Below, piece after piece: positions 8,004 through 17,652 of a DNA stretch of 64,000 nt. Source of the stretch: Arthrobacter gallicola (GTDB lineage Bacteria > Actinomycetota > Actinomycetes > Actinomycetales > Micrococcaceae); NCBI RefSeq assembly GCF_014836775.1, contig NZ_JACSQD010000001.1, positions 234,255-298,254 on the forward strand, written 5' to 3'. Each line of letters begins with the position of its first letter. Positions within the stretch are counted from its first letter, which is position 1. Made by a program: the position numbers and the translations under genes. Under the pieces are notes generated by a model. That model searched no databases, was not told where the DNA came from, and was given only the letters and a program-made list of their open reading frames with translations.

Positions 8004-8579
8004 ATGGCAATCCTGACGATTCGGATCATCGGCGACCCCGTTCTGCGGACCTGTGCCGAGGAAGTGACGGAGTTCGGTCCGGAACTCGCCAAGTTAGTTG
8101 CTGACATGGAAGAGACCATGGAGGACGTTGAAGGTGCGGGCCTGGCAGCACCCCAGGTCGGCGTGAGCCTGCGCGTCTTCACCTACCGGATCGACGGCCA
8201 GGCCGGACACATCGTGAACCCGGTCCTGGAGCTGAGCGAAGACCTGCAGGAGGACGAGGTGGAAGGCTGCCTCTCCATTCCCGGCATCGGCTACCCCGTT
8301 CCGCGCTACCGCTGGACCCGCGTCACCGGCCAGGACAAAAACGGCAACCCCGTCAGCATTGAAGGCGAGGGTATGCTCGCGCGGTGCTTCCAGCATGAAA
8401 CCGACCACCTCGACGGCGTCCTTTACATTGACCGGCTGAAGGGCGAGAACCGGAAGGCCGCCCTCCGCGCGATCCGCATGGCCGATTACGACTCGATCGC
8501 CGAGCGCACCGCCGCCCAGCGCGCCCAGACGGTCGGCTCCAGTTTCGGAACCTTCGGTACCCCCAGCGCGGGAGCCTGA
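8004..8579 (+). CDS. def: Peptide deformylase
   Basis: It removes the N-formyl group from nascent proteins. All three metal-site motifs are present: GAGLAAPQVG (residues 44-53), EGCLSIPG with Cys89, and QHETDHLDG with His131, Glu132 and His135. At 191 residues it is a normal length. It lies five bases before fmt, the classic def-fmt pair that handles both ends of the formyl-methionine cycle. Confidence 0.97.
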   Translation: MAILTIRIIGDPVLRTCAEEVTEFGPELAKLVADMEETMEDVEGAGLAAPQVGVSLRVFTYRIDGQAGHIVNPVLELSEDLQEDEVEGCLSIPGIGYPVPRYRWTRVTGQDKNGNPVSIEGEGMLARCFQHETDHLDGVLYIDRLKGENRKAALRAIRMADYDSIAERTAAQRAQTVGSSFGTFGTPSAGA

Positions 8580-8584
8580 CCGCC

Positions 8585-9520
8585 GTGGCGATGCGCGTAC
8601 TCTTCGCGGGCACACCAGCCGTTGCGGTGCCTTCGCTTAATGCCCTCCTCGACGCCGGGTTCGACGTCGTCGGCGTCCTCACACGCCCTGACGCACCGCT
8701 GGGGCGCAAACGCGTTCTGACCCCGTCGCCCGTCGCGGCCCGCGCAGCGGAACTCGGGCTTCCGGTGATCAAGGCGGACAAGATTGACGACGACGCCGTG
8801 GCCGCCATTGCGGCCCTGGCACCGGACGCCGCTGCCATCGTCGCGTACGGCGCCCTGATCCCCGAACGCGCACTAACCATTCCTAAGCACGGGTGGATCA
8901 ACCTGCACTTTTCGCTGCTGCCGGCCTGGCGCGGGGCGGCACCGGTGCAGCACTCGGTCATCGCCGGCGATGAAATCACCGGCGCCAGCACATTCCTGCT
9001 GGAAAAGGGCCTGGATACCGGTCCCGTCTTCGGGCAGCTGACCGAAACAGTGGATCCGGGACTGACCAGCGGTGAACTGCTGGAACGGCTGTCGCACAGC
9101 GGAGCCGTCCTGCTGGCCCAGACCCTGGCCGCGATCGACGCCGGGAAGGCCGTACCCGTGCCGCAGTCCGGCGACGTGACCCTGGCACCGAAACTGACGA
9201 TTGAGGACGGCCGGCTGGACTGGAAGCAGCCAGCCCTGGCGATCCGGCGCCGGATTAACGGCGTGACCCCGGAACCCGGAGCCTGGACCACCTGGGACGG
9301 CGCCCGGTTCAAGATCGGCGCGGCAACCCCGCGGCCCGATGTGACGGACCTGGCCCCCGGTCAGGTGCGGCTCGGCTCGGGCGCCGGAGCGTCGGCGCTG
9401 GTCGGCACCGGAAGCACTGCGCTGGAACTGCAGCTGGTCCAGCCTGCCGGAAAAAAGATGATGCCCGGCCCCGATTGGGCCCGGGGACTAGGCCAGCGTG
9501 AGGACGTGGTTTTTAAATGA
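8585..9520 (+). CDS. fmt: Methionyl-tRNA formyltransferase
   Basis: The 311-residue enzyme uses 10-formyltetrahydrofolate to formylate Met-tRNAi. The N-terminal Rossmann domain begins RVLFAGTPAVAVPSL. The catalytic region has INLHFSLLPAWRGAAPVQ with the Asn-His pair, then GASTFLLEKGLDTGPVF, and the C-terminal OB-like domain follows residue 205. The start is GTG at 8585, with an in-frame ATG two codons later as an alternative. It overlaps rsmB by four bases, suggesting translational coupling. Confidence 0.97.
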   Translation: MAMRVLFAGTPAVAVPSLNALLDAGFDVVGVLTRPDAPLGRKRVLTPSPVAARAAELGLPVIKADKIDDDAVAAIAALAPDAAAIVAYGALIPERALTIPKHGWINLHFSLLPAWRGAAPVQHSVIAGDEITGASTFLLEKGLDTGPVFGQLTETVDPGLTSGELLERLSHSGAVLLAQTLAAIDAGKAVPVPQSGDVTLAPKLTIEDGRLDWKQPALAIRRRINGVTPEPGAWTTWDGARFKIGAATPRPDVTDLAPGQVRLGSGAGASALVGTGSTALELQLVQPAGKKMMPGPDWARGLGQREDVVFK

Positions 9521-11079
9521 GCACCCCCAATAACGGTTCCCCGGGGGAGCGCCGCCGCAGTTCCGGCAGCAACACCGGCGGCAGCAACAGCAGTAATTCC
9601 AGCGCTGGGCGAAACGCCAAGGGTCGTGAGCGGAACCGTCCGCGGACCCGCAGCCGCACCGAGGCAGCGCCGTCACAGCGGACCCGCGCCGCGGATCCGG
9701 CCCGCCTGGTGGCGTTCGAAGTTCTCCGTGCCGTGTCCGGTGAGGACGCGTACGCCAATTTGGTGTTGCCCAAGAGCATCCGCAAGCACCGGCTGGACAA
9801 GCGCGACGCGGGGTTCGCCACCGAACTGGCCTACGGAGCCCTGCGCGGCCAGGGAACCTATGACGCGATCCTGGCCCGCTGTGTTGACCGGCCGCTGGAG
9901 CAGCTGGACCCGGCCGTCCTGGACGCGCTGCGGATCGGCGTGCACCAGCTCGTCGCCATGCGTGTTCCCGCGCACGCGGCCCTGGACCAGACGGTGGGCC
10001 TGGCCCGCGCGGTGATCGGCGCCGGCCCGTCAGCACTGATCAACGCCGTGCTGCGCAAGGTTGCTGCCCGAGACCTGTCCGAGTGGACCGCGCTCCTGAC
10101 TGAGGGAGAGCCGGACGCGGTCAAGCGCTCTGCGATCGAATACAGCCACCCTGAGTGGATCGTCCGCGCCCTGCGCCAGTCCCTGGTCGCCCACGGCCGG
10201 AACGTAGAGGAAATCACCGACCTGCTCCGGGCCGATAACGACGCCCCCGTGGTCAACCTCGTCGCCTTGCCCGGACTGGGGGACCTCGAAGAGGCCCGTT
10301 CCGCCGGCGCCGTGGACGGTGAACTCGTTGAAGACTCAGCCCTGTTCTCCGCCGGCGACGTTGGCCGCCTGGATTCCGTGCGCGCCGGCACTACCCGCGT
10401 GCAGGACGCCGGTTCCCAGCTGGTGGCCCGTGCCCTGGCTGAACTGGCGCTGGACGGTGTCCCCGTGGACGAGGACGGTGTGGAGAAGTGGCTGGACATG
10501 TGTGCCGGCCCCGGCGGCAAAGCCGCGCTCCTGGCCGCCCTGGCACACCAGAAGGGCGCCGTGCTGCTGGCCAACGAACCCGCACCGCACCGCGCGCAGC
10601 TGGTCCGCCAGGCATTGGAGGCCGTACCGGGGGAGACCTGGAACGTCCGCACCGGAGACGGCCGCACCGTGGCCGAGGACTACCCGGAAACCTTCGACCG
10701 GATCCTCGTGGACGCGCCCTGCACCGGCCTCGGCGCGCTGCGCCGCCGCCCGGAATCGCGCTGGCGCCGCAAACCGACCGACGTCGGCGAACTCGGGATC
10801 CTGCAGCGCGAACTGCTCACCACCGCCGTCGACGCCGTCAAGCCCGGAGGCGTGGTCGCCTACGTGACCTGCTCACCTCACCCGGCGGAGACCACCGCCG
10901 TCGTGGCGGATGTGCTGCGCAAGCGGAACGACCTGGAACTGCTCGACGCCGGTGCCGCCCTGGACGCCGTGAGCCTGACCGGTTCACTGGGTGCCGGGCA
11001 CGAGTCCACCGCCCAGCTGTGGCCGCATATCCACCAGACCGACGCCATGTTCCTTGCCCTCATTCGCCGCAAGATCTGA
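9517..11079 (+). CDS. rsmB: 16S rRNA (cytosine-5) methyltransferase, RsmB/NOL1-NOP2-Sun family
   Basis: The 520-residue protein has a charged, Ser/Asn/Arg-rich N-terminal tail of about 55 residues, then a NusB-like RNA-binding domain (ARLVAFEVLRAVSGEDAYAN), then the SAM-dependent methyltransferase fold (DMCAGPGGKAALLA). The two family cysteines are visible in DAPCTGLGALRRRPE and VTCSPHPAET. RsmB methylates C967 of 16S rRNA in E. coli. The low-complexity tail is longer than in E. coli but common in actinobacteria. Confidence 0.93.
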   Translation: MSTPNNGSPGERRRSSGSNTGGSNSSNSSAGRNAKGRERNRPRTRSRTEAAPSQRTRAADPARLVAFEVLRAVSGEDAYANLVLPKSIRKHRLDKRDAGFATELAYGALRGQGTYDAILARCVDRPLEQLDPAVLDALRIGVHQLVAMRVPAHAALDQTVGLARAVIGAGPSALINAVLRKVAARDLSEWTALLTEGEPDAVKRSAIEYSHPEWIVRALRQSLVAHGRNVEEITDLLRADNDAPVVNLVALPGLGDLEEARSAGAVDGELVEDSALFSAGDVGRLDSVRAGTTRVQDAGSQLVARALAELALDGVPVDEDGVEKWLDMCAGPGGKAALLAALAHQKGAVLLANEPAPHRAQLVRQALEAVPGETWNVRTGDGRTVAEDYPETFDRILVDAPCTGLGALRRRPESRWRRKPTDVGELGILQRELLTTAVDAVKPGGVVAYVTCSPHPAETTAVVADVLRKRNDLELLDAGAALDAVSLTGSLGAGHESTAQLWPHIHQTDAMFLALIRRKI

Positions 11080-11094
11080 TTTAGGAGCTTCCCT

Positions 11095-11763
11095 TTGACC
11101 CAGTGCTGCATCAACCCGAGCATCCTGTCAGCCGACTTTGTGAACCTCGAAGCCGAACTCGAGCGGATCAGCGGCGCCGACGCCGTCCATGTGGACGTGA
11201 TGGATAACCACTTCGTCCCGAACCTGACGATCGGACTTCCGGTGGTGCAGCGGATCCAGGAGGTCAGCAAGCTCCCGCTGGACGCGCACCTGATGATTTC
11301 CGACGCCGACCGCTGGGCTCCGGCCTATGCGGAGCTGGGACTGGCATCCGTCACGTTCCACGTGGAGGCAGCTGCCGCACCGATCCGGCTGGCACGGGAA
11401 CTGCGGGACCGCGGCGCGAAGGCAGGTATGGCGCTGAAGCCGGCAACCCCGGTGGAACCGTACCTGGACATGCTCTCCGAGCTGGACATGCTGCTGATCA
11501 TGACGGTGGAGCCCGGCTTCGGCGGGCAGAAGTTCCTGGACGTGACACTGCCCAAGATCCGCCGGGCGGCCGAAGCAGTGCGCGGCTCGGACCTGCAGCT
11601 GGCCATTCAGGTGGACGGCGGCATCGCTCCGGACACCATTGAGCGCGCGGCGGAGGCCGGCGCCAACGTTTTCGTGGCCGGGTCCGCCGTCTACGGCACC
11701 CCCGATCCGAACGAGGCGATCGCGAAGCTGCGGGCCCAGGCCCGCGCGGTGGCGGGGAACTAG
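11095..11763 (+). CDS. rpe: Ribulose-phosphate 3-epimerase
   Basis: It interconverts ribulose-5-phosphate and xylulose-5-phosphate in the pentose phosphate pathway. The 222-residue TIM barrel shows [16 protein letters not shown] with the metal-site Asp, [16 protein letters not shown], and VDGGI near the phosphate site. The start is TTG at 11095, supported by an AGGAG site eight bases upstream and by the family start (NPSILSADF). It is the last gene of the def-fmt-rsmB-rpe run. Confidence 0.96.
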   Translation: MTQCCINPSILSADFVNLEAELERISGADAVHVDVMDNHFVPNLTIGLPVVQRIQEVSKLPLDAHLMISDADRWAPAYAELGLASVTFHVEAAAAPIRLARELRDRGAKAGMALKPATPVEPYLDMLSELDMLLIMTVEPGFGGQKFLDVTLPKIRRAAEAVRGSDLQLAIQVDGGIAPDTIERAAEAGANVFVAGSAVYGTPDPNEAIAKLRAQARAVAGN

Positions 11764-11778
11764 TTCACTTCACCCGCT

Positions 11779-12603
11779 TCACGGTTTAACCCGCATGACC
11801 TGGACCCGGCCGGTTTTTTCGGAGGCCGGGTCCAGGACCTGGGGCCACTGTGCGGTCATCATAAACAGCAGGCCTCCGTCGAGGCCGCCGGCCGCACAGG
11901 AAAAGCAGCCCTGGTCCAGCTGCACCGTGTCCAAGACCGTCCCGCCCTGCGCCACCCGGACGCAGCGTTCACCAGGCACGTCGGCAAACCAGATCCCGCC
12001 GCTGCCGTCCCAGCTGATCCCATCCGGAGCACTGCCCTCCAGCGCGGCCCAGCTTCCTGCGGGATCCAGGCCGCCGTCCGCCCGGATGGCAAAGGCCGTG
12101 AGTTGACCGGCGTTGGACTCGGCGACCACCAGCGTGTTCCCGTCAGCGGAGACGAGCATCCCGTTGGGAAAGGACAGGCCCTCGGCCACCTTCTCCACGG
12201 AGCCGTCCGGCCGGACGAGTGCAATAACACCGGTTTCCTGGGGCTCGCCGGCATAGTCATAGCCGATGCCGTTGACGTAGATGTTTCCGACGGAATGAAC
12301 GGCAATCTCGTTCCACGGGTGCTCGGAAATGCCGCGGAGATCGGCCAGCGGCACCAGCCCCGCATGCGGTACCTCCACCAGCACCGCGGCATCGCTCCCG
12401 GAAACCACGGCCATCCGCCCGTCCGGAAGCCAGTCAAAAGTGATGGGGAAGGAGGGTACGCCGGCCACCCGCCGGACATTCCCGTCGCCGTCGAGAGAGG
12501 AGATGGTTCCGGCGATCCAGTCGGCGTAGAAGAATTCCCCGCCGTGCCAGCGGGCCGATTCCCCCATTCCGAGGCCGCTGACCAGCGTTGTCGCTTCACC
12601 CAT
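11779..12603 (-). CDS. SMP-30/gluconolactonase-family protein
   Basis: The 274-residue six-bladed beta-propeller shows the SMP-30 family landmarks: LGMGESARWHGGEFFYADW at the start, NEIAVHSVGNIYVNGIG, LSFPNGMLVSADGNTLVVAES, and GISWDGSGGIWFADV near the end. The Glu, Asn and Asp ligands of the divalent metal fall in these motifs. Family members hydrolyse sugar lactones; the actual substrate is unknown. The gene is convergent with rpe and alone. Confidence 0.88.
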   Translation of the reverse strand: MGEATTLVSGLGMGESARWHGGEFFYADWIAGTISSLDGDGNVRRVAGVPSFPITFDWLPDGRMAVVSGSDAAVLVEVPHAGLVPLADLRGISEHPWNEIAVHSVGNIYVNGIGYDYAGEPQETGVIALVRPDGSVEKVAEGLSFPNGMLVSADGNTLVVAESNAGQLTAFAIRADGGLDPAGSWAALEGSAPDGISWDGSGGIWFADVPGERCVRVAQGGTVLDTVQLDQGCFSCAAGGLDGGLLFMMTAQWPQVLDPASEKTGRVQVMRVKP

Positions 12604-12738
12604 TGCCGGGACTCCTTAGTGCGGGAAACGGTGTGTGTTGTGCAGAACAGTATGCGGCGGACCAGGCCGCAGGGAACAGGGGATGCCGCTGGCACCGGTA
12701 GGATGAGTGGCTGGCTTCCACCCCCGAGAGGACCCCGA

Positions 12739-14331
12739 ATGAGCCTGATCAGGCTGCAGGACGTCAACGTTGGTTTCGAGAAGACGCAGATCCTGCGCGA
12801 GGCGTTCTTCCGCCTGGAGCCCAAGGACCGGGTGGGGCTGATTGGAAAGAACGGTTCGGGAAAGTCCACCCTGCTGAAGCTCATCCTGGAACAGGTGGAA
12901 CCGGATTCCGGGACTGTCACCGTGGGGCAGGGTGTGAAGATCGGTTACTTCTCCCAGTTCTCCGAACTCAACGGCGAGTCCACCATTACCGAGGTTTTGG
13001 ACGCTCTGTTCGTGGAGATCAAGGCCGTCGAGGCGGAGCTCGCCTCCATCGATGAGACCCTCGGCACTGACCCGGAACCCAAGGTTATGGACCGGCTGAT
13101 CCGCCGCCAGGCGGAACTCTTCGAGACGATGGACCGGCTGGACGGCTGGGACTACCCCCGGCGCATCGATGCCGCCCTCACCACCCTTGGCTTCAGCGAG
13201 GCGCACCGCACCTGCCCCATCGATTCCCTCTCCGGCGGCTGGCGCAACCGTGCTGCCCTGGCCAAGATCCTGCTTCAGGCCCCGGACGTGCTGCTGCTGG
13301 ATGAGCCCACCAACTACCTCGACGTCGCGGGTGTGGAGTGGCTGGAAGGCTGGTTCCGCGACTTCCGCGGCGCCGCCGTCGTCGTCTCCCACGACCGGAA
13401 GTTCCTGGATGCCGTGGTGACCCGCATTATCGAGGTCGAGAACTACCACCTGCATGAGTACGCCGGGAACTTCGCCGAGTACGTGGTCCAGAAGCAGTTC
13501 CGGCTCAAGGCACTGCAGTCCCAGTTTGTGCACGAGTCCGAGCTGCTGGCCTTCGAAGCCGAGGGCATCTCCGACCGGCGCGAGGCCGCCAAAGCCGGCG
13601 GCGGCGCCCTGGGCAACCGGCTGGCGAAGATCAAGAAGGCCCGCGCACCGCGCCCGGTGGATCAGATCATTACGGAAATTTACGGCGGCCTGCACGTCAA
13701 GGACAACCTGTGCCGGGTGGAGTCCCTGGAGAAGTCCTATGGGGACAGGACGCTCTTCAGCGGGCTGAACTTCGAGATCCGGCGCGGGGACCGGCTGGTG
13801 GTCCTCGGTTCAAACGGCAGCGGCAAAACCACGCTGCTGCGGGTCCTCACCGGCGAGGAGACGCCCGACGCCGGCAGGGTCGCCTGGGCCAACGGCGCGA
13901 AGATGGTTTCCTACAACCAGGTGCTGGCGGAGCTCGACGACGCCGACACCGTCACCCACGCGGTGAACGCCATGCCGGACAGCCTGGCGCTGACCGCAAC
14001 CAAGAAATCCGTGAACCGGTTCCTGACCATGTTCCAGTTCTCCGAGGCGGATCTCAAACAGAAAATTGGTAACCTTTCCGGCGGCCAGAAGGCCCGCGTA
14101 GCGATGGCGCAGTGCCTGCTCTCCGGCGCGTCGGTACTGCTTCTGGACGAACCGACCAACCACCTGGACCTCTCCAGTACCCAGGTAATGGAACGCGCCC
14201 TGCTGCATTTTCCCGGCGCCGTGGTGGTGGTCAGCCATGACCGGTTCTTCACCGAAAAGATCGCCAACCGGCAGCTGGTCTTCGGGGCCAGCGGTTCCGC
14301 CCCCGGCGAGATTGACCTCCGCGTGGCCTGA
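12739..14331 (+). CDS. ABC-F family ATP-binding protein
   Basis: The 530-residue cytoplasmic protein has two ATP-binding cassettes and no membrane part. Cassette 1 has Walker A GKNGSGKST near residue 40, LSGGW and LLLDEPTNYLD. Cassette 2 has GSNGSGKTT, LSGGQKARVAMA and LLLDEPTNHLD. The linker between them is charged and holds a Lys/Arg-rich segment (GNRLAKIKKARAPRP). ABC-F proteins act on the ribosome, relieving stalling or giving antibiotic protection. Start ATG 12739 is chosen because MSLIRLQDVNVGFEKTQIL begins the cassette and a GAGAGGA site precedes it. A frame-open extension back to 12103 is antisense to the lactonase and is not coding. Confidence 0.92.
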   Translation: MSLIRLQDVNVGFEKTQILREAFFRLEPKDRVGLIGKNGSGKSTLLKLILEQVEPDSGTVTVGQGVKIGYFSQFSELNGESTITEVLDALFVEIKAVEAELASIDETLGTDPEPKVMDRLIRRQAELFETMDRLDGWDYPRRIDAALTTLGFSEAHRTCPIDSLSGGWRNRAALAKILLQAPDVLLLDEPTNYLDVAGVEWLEGWFRDFRGAAVVVSHDRKFLDAVVTRIIEVENYHLHEYAGNFAEYVVQKQFRLKALQSQFVHESELLAFEAEGISDRREAAKAGGGALGNRLAKIKKARAPRPVDQIITEIYGGLHVKDNLCRVESLEKSYGDRTLFSGLNFEIRRGDRLVVLGSNGSGKTTLLRVLTGEETPDAGRVAWANGAKMVSYNQVLAELDDADTVTHAVNAMPDSLALTATKKSVNRFLTMFQFSEADLKQKIGNLSGGQKARVAMAQCLLSGASVLLLDEPTNHLDLSSTQVMERALLHFPGAVVVVSHDRFFTEKIANRQLVFGASGSAPGEIDLRVA

Positions 14332-14360
14332 CCTGTGCAAGAATGTCGTTAACAAACGTG

Positions 14361-14500
14361 CTCCGGGGTCGGTGTAATTCCGAACCGGCGGTTATAGTCC
14401 GCGACCCGCACGTCCAGCCGGAACCCCCGGCAGGACGGACGGTTGAACTGGTGAAATTCCGGTACCGACAGTTAAAGTCTGGATGGGAGAAGCACGTACA
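14361..14500 (+). promoter_or_regulatory. FMN riboswitch (RFN element)
   Basis: The conserved RFN blocks appear in order: GGGGTCGGTGTAATTCCGAA, CCGGCGGTTATAGTCCGCGA, then GGTGAAATTCCGGTACCGAC and GTCTGGATGGGAGAAG. It lies about 100 bases upstream of pnuX and the riboflavin operon. An imperfect hairpin at about 14515-14545 (CCCATCTGGG core) just 3' of the aptamer may be the expression platform. FMN binding should lower expression of the transporter and the rib genes. Confidence 0.95.
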
Positions 14501-14602
14501 GTTTGTTGGACCGACGCTCGGCGTACCCATCTGGGTGCCCTGAGCTGTTGATGCACCGCACTGTCGTACCCCCGGAGCCGCCGCTACGGGATAAGGAACG
14601 AC

Positions 14603-15286
14603 ATGGATTTTTTGCGGTGGCTCTTTGACGCGCAGATCCCGGTAGGGAGTTCTTCCCTGCTGGTGCGCGAACTGCTTGGCAACATTTTCGGGCTGCTCAG
14701 CGCCCTCGGCGGTATGCGCCGCAAAGTCTGGGCCTGGCCGGTGGGCATCATCGGCAACGCTCTCCTGCTGACAGTTTTCCTCGGCTCGATCTTCGGCGAC
14801 GCGGACACCGCGAACCTGCTGGGCCAGGCCGGCCGGCAGATCATGTTTATCGCCGTTTCCATCTACGGCTGGCGCCGCTGGCAGACCAGCAAGAACTCCG
14901 GAGCCGACGCCGTCACCCCGCAGTGGGCGTCCGGCCGGACCCGGATCCTCTTGGTGGCGATTCTGATTCTCGGAACCGCTGCCCTCACGCCGCTCTTCGC
15001 GATGCTGGGTTCGTACGAGCCAGTGTGGGCCGATGCCTGGACCTTCGTCGGGTCGTTGCTGGCAACTTACGGCATGGCCAAGGGCTGGGTGGAGTTCTGG
15101 CTGATCTGGGTGGCCGTGGACATCGTTGGTGTGCCGCTGCTGTTCAGTGCCGGCTACTACGCCACCGCGTTTATGTACCTTTTCTACGGAGGCTTCACCC
15201 TGGTGGGCTTCTTCGTTTGGTGGCGGGCCAAGGCCAATGAAAAACCACAGGTCCAGGTGGATATGCCGGACCCGACGGTGCGGTAG
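14603..15286 (+). CDS. pnuX: PnuX/PnuC-family riboflavin transporter
   Basis: The 227-residue membrane protein has about seven hydrophobic segments and a PnuC-fold signature (ISIYGWRRW-like VSIYGWRRW, with a GNALLLTVFLG helix before it). PnuC proteins carry nicotinamide riboside, but the close link to an FMN riboswitch and a rib operon points to the riboflavin-specific actinobacterial branch called PnuX. The start ATG at 14603 has AAGGAA upstream. Substrate assignment is inferred from context. Confidence 0.82.
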   Translation: MDFLRWLFDAQIPVGSSSLLVRELLGNIFGLLSALGGMRRKVWAWPVGIIGNALLLTVFLGSIFGDADTANLLGQAGRQIMFIAVSIYGWRRWQTSKNSGADAVTPQWASGRTRILLVAILILGTAALTPLFAMLGSYEPVWADAWTFVGSLLATYGMAKGWVEFWLIWVAVDIVGVPLLFSAGYYATAFMYLFYGGFTLVGFFVWWRAKANEKPQVQVDMPDPTVR

Positions 15287-15288
15287 CC

Positions 15289-16362
15289 ATGGCCTTCAAC
15301 GCAGCGGAGAAAACCGCTATGGCCCAGGCCCTCGAACTGGCCCGCCGGGGAGTGCGCGGCGCGAATCCGCTGGTGGGAGCGGTGATCCTGAACAACGACG
15401 GCGCGGTGCTGGTCACCGGCTGGCACCGCGGGGCGGGCACCCTCCACGCCGAAGCCGACGCGCTGGCGAACGCCGCTGCGGCCGGAATCGACGTACGCGG
15501 GGCAACCATGGTGGTCACGCTGGAACCGTGCAACCACACCGGGCGGACCGGCCCGTGTTCGCAGGCAATCATGGCCGCCGGACTTGGCCGGGTGGTGTAC
15601 GCCGCCGCGGACACAACCAGCGACGCCGCCGGGGGAGCAGCAGCCCTGGCGGCCGCGGGCGTGGAAACAGAGGGCGGGCTGATGGCCGGGGAATCCAGGG
15701 ACCTAAACCACCGCTGGTCCGCCGCCGTCCGAGAAAGCCGGCCCTTCGTCACGGTCAAGACCGCACAGTCCCTGGACGGACACACCGCCGCCGCGGACGG
15801 AACCAGCCAATGGATTACCTCACCGGAGGCACGGGAAGATGCGCAGGAGCTGCGGGCCCGGTGCGACGCGATCGTCGCCGGAACCGGCACAGTGCAGGCA
15901 GATAATCCGCGGCTGACAGTCCGCAGCCGGCCCGGAACGGCGGACGCCGCGGAGCCGCAGTCCCAGCCCCTGCGGGTGGTCATGGGAACCACGGAAGTTC
16001 CCGCCGGCGCCGCTGTCCGGGGAACCGACGGCCGGTTCCTGCAGATCCATACCCATGATCCCGCCGTCGTACTCTCCGGGCTGCATGCCCGCGGAGTCCG
16101 GCATGTGCTCGTGGAAGGCGGAGCCACCGTGGCCAGCGCGTTCCTGCGTGCCGGACTGGCGGATGAGCTGGTGGTCTACACCGCGCCGAAGCTGCTGGGG
16201 GCGGGCACACCGTCCTTCTTCGGACTGGGCGTAAGCACCCTAACGGAGGCCCAGGCCTGGCGGTTCGATGCTGCCGGCGGCGCCTTCCGCCTCACCGGCC
16301 CTGACCTGCGGCTCCAGCTGGAACCGACCCCTGAGAACAACGAACCAACGATAGGACACTGA
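15289..16362 (+). CDS. ribD: Bifunctional riboflavin-pathway deaminase/reductase RibD
   Basis: The 357-residue enzyme carries out two steps after GTP cyclohydrolase II. The N-terminal deaminase domain has the zinc motif LHAEADAL (His53, Glu55) and EPCNHTGRTGPC (Cys81, Cys90). The C-terminal reductase domain from about residue 145 has FVTVKTAQSLDGHTA, DAIVAGTGTVQADNP and VLVEGGATVASAFL. It starts 2 bases after pnuX, so the two are co-transcribed. Confidence 0.96.
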   Translation: MAFNAAEKTAMAQALELARRGVRGANPLVGAVILNNDGAVLVTGWHRGAGTLHAEADALANAAAAGIDVRGATMVVTLEPCNHTGRTGPCSQAIMAAGLGRVVYAAADTTSDAAGGAAALAAAGVETEGGLMAGESRDLNHRWSAAVRESRPFVTVKTAQSLDGHTAAADGTSQWITSPEAREDAQELRARCDAIVAGTGTVQADNPRLTVRSRPGTADAAEPQSQPLRVVMGTTEVPAGAAVRGTDGRFLQIHTHDPAVVLSGLHARGVRHVLVEGGATVASAFLRAGLADELVVYTAPKLLGAGTPSFFGLGVSTLTEAQAWRFDAAGGAFRLTGPDLRLQLEPTPENNEPTIGH

Positions 16363-16363
16363 C

Positions 16364-17014
16364 GTGTTTACCGGCATTGTCGCTGAACAGGGCAGCGTAA
16401 TTTCCCTGACACCCGATTCCTCCGGAGCCGGAAAGAACCTGGTCATCGAAGCACCCGGCACCTCTGCCGGGCTGGAGCTGGGCGGGTCGATAGCGGTCAA
16501 CGGCGTCTGCCTCACGGCCACAGCGGTCGATGGTGAACAGATCTCGCTGGACGTCATTGGTGAAACGCTGGACCGGACCACCACTGGGTCGCTGGCCCCG
16601 GGTCAAAAGGTCAATCTGGAACGCTGTGTACCCGCCGGGGGACGCCTGGACGGGCATGTGGTGCAGGGACACGTCGACGGCGTCGGCTTCCTGCTGGAGC
16701 GCGAGAACCTCGGCAGCTGGGACCGGCTCCGGTTCGGAGTGCCGCAGCCACTGGCGCGGTATATCGCCGAGAAGGGGTCCATTGCGGTCGACGGCGTGTC
16801 GCTCACCGTCACGGCGGTCAGTGAACCGGCAGATCCGTCACCGTGGTTCGAGGTGGGGCTGATCCCCACGACGCTGGCCGAAACCGGGCTCGGTGCACTG
16901 GAATCCGGCGGCCGGGTGAACCTGGAAGTGGACGTGCTGGCGAAGTACGCCGAGCGGCTCCTGGCCTTCGCCGCCGTTCCCGCATCAGCCGTCGCGGCGG
17001 GCGGGGCAGCATGA
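16364..17014 (+). CDS. ribE: Riboflavin synthase (alpha subunit)
   Basis: It forms riboflavin from two lumazine molecules. The 216-residue protein is two repeated lumazine-binding barrels, each with a GS-IAV-GV-LTVTA pattern ([17 protein letters not shown] and [16 protein letters not shown]). The start is [12 protein letters not shown] from GTG 16364, the invariant N-terminus of the family. [13 protein letters not shown] is present. The stop overlaps the ribB start. Confidence 0.96.
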   Translation: MFTGIVAEQGSVISLTPDSSGAGKNLVIEAPGTSAGLELGGSIAVNGVCLTATAVDGEQISLDVIGETLDRTTTGSLAPGQKVNLERCVPAGGRLDGHVVQGHVDGVGFLLERENLGSWDRLRFGVPQPLARYIAEKGSIAVDGVSLTVTAVSEPADPSPWFEVGLIPTTLAETGLGALESGGRVNLEVDVLAKYAERLLAFAAVPASAVAAGGAA

Positions 17015-17652
17015 GCATCCGCCTGGATTCGATCGCCGCCGCAGTGGACGCCATCGCCGCGGGCCGCGCCGTCGTCGTCGTGGATGACGAGGACCGCGAA
17101 AACGAGGGCGACATCATCTTTGCCGCCCAGCACGCCACACCGGAGCTGATGGGCTTCACCGTCCGCTACACCTCCGGGGTTGTGTGTGTGCCGCTGCCGG
17201 GCAGTTATGCCGACCGGCTGAACCTGCCGCCAATGACCGCGGTCAACCAGGACGCCAAAGGCACCGCGTACACCGTCTCCTGCGACGCGGCGGCCGGTAC
17301 CAGCACCGGGATCAGCGCTGCGGACCGGGCGCTGACCTCGCGGGTGCTGGCCGATCCTGCGTCCGTGGCCGCTGATTTGAACCGGCCCGGGCACATCTTC
17401 CCGCTGCGGGCGCACGACGGCGGCGTCCGGGCCCGCCGCGGCCACACCGAAGCCGCCGTCGAGCTGGCCCGGCTGGCCGGCTGCACGCCCGTGGGTGTAA
17501 TCGCCGAACTGGTGCACGACGACGGGACAATGATGCGGCTGCCGGCGCTCCGCGAGTTCGCCGACGCGCACAGCCTGGTGCTGGTATCCATCGAGGACCT
17601 GGCGGCGTGGTTGGAAGCCGCCGCGCCAGCAGCGGCCGGGGGTGTGCGGTGA
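17011..17652 (+). CDS. ribB: 3,4-dihydroxy-2-butanone-4-phosphate synthase
   Basis: It makes the four-carbon unit of riboflavin from ribulose-5-phosphate. The 213-residue protein shows [20 protein letters not shown] with the acidic metal-binding loop, [16 protein letters not shown] [25 protein letters not shown], and [16 protein letters not shown] with the His. Start ATG 17011 overlaps ribE by four bases; a longer open frame upstream is not coding. In many actinobacteria this domain is fused to GTP cyclohydrolase II. Here it ends with its own stop and the next gene follows in an overlapping frame. Confidence 0.95.
   Translation: MSIRLDSIAAAVDAIAAGRAVVVVDDEDRENEGDIIFAAQHATPELMGFTVRYTSGVVCVPLPGSYADRLNLPPMTAVNQDAKGTAYTVSCDAAAGTSTGISAADRALTSRVLADPASVAADLNRPGHIFPLRAHDGGVRARRGHTEAAVELARLAGCTPVGVIAELVHDDGTMMRLPALREFADAHSLVLVSIEDLAAWLEAAAPAAAGGVR

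Noticed and set aside
12103..12738. Long N-terminal extension of the ABC-F gene
   Set aside because: It is antisense to the SMP-30 gene and has no family similarity; the ABC-F start at 12739 has a ribosome site and the expected N-terminus.
15195..16127. 310-codon open frame on the minus strand
   Set aside because: Antisense to ribD, which has complete catalytic motifs.
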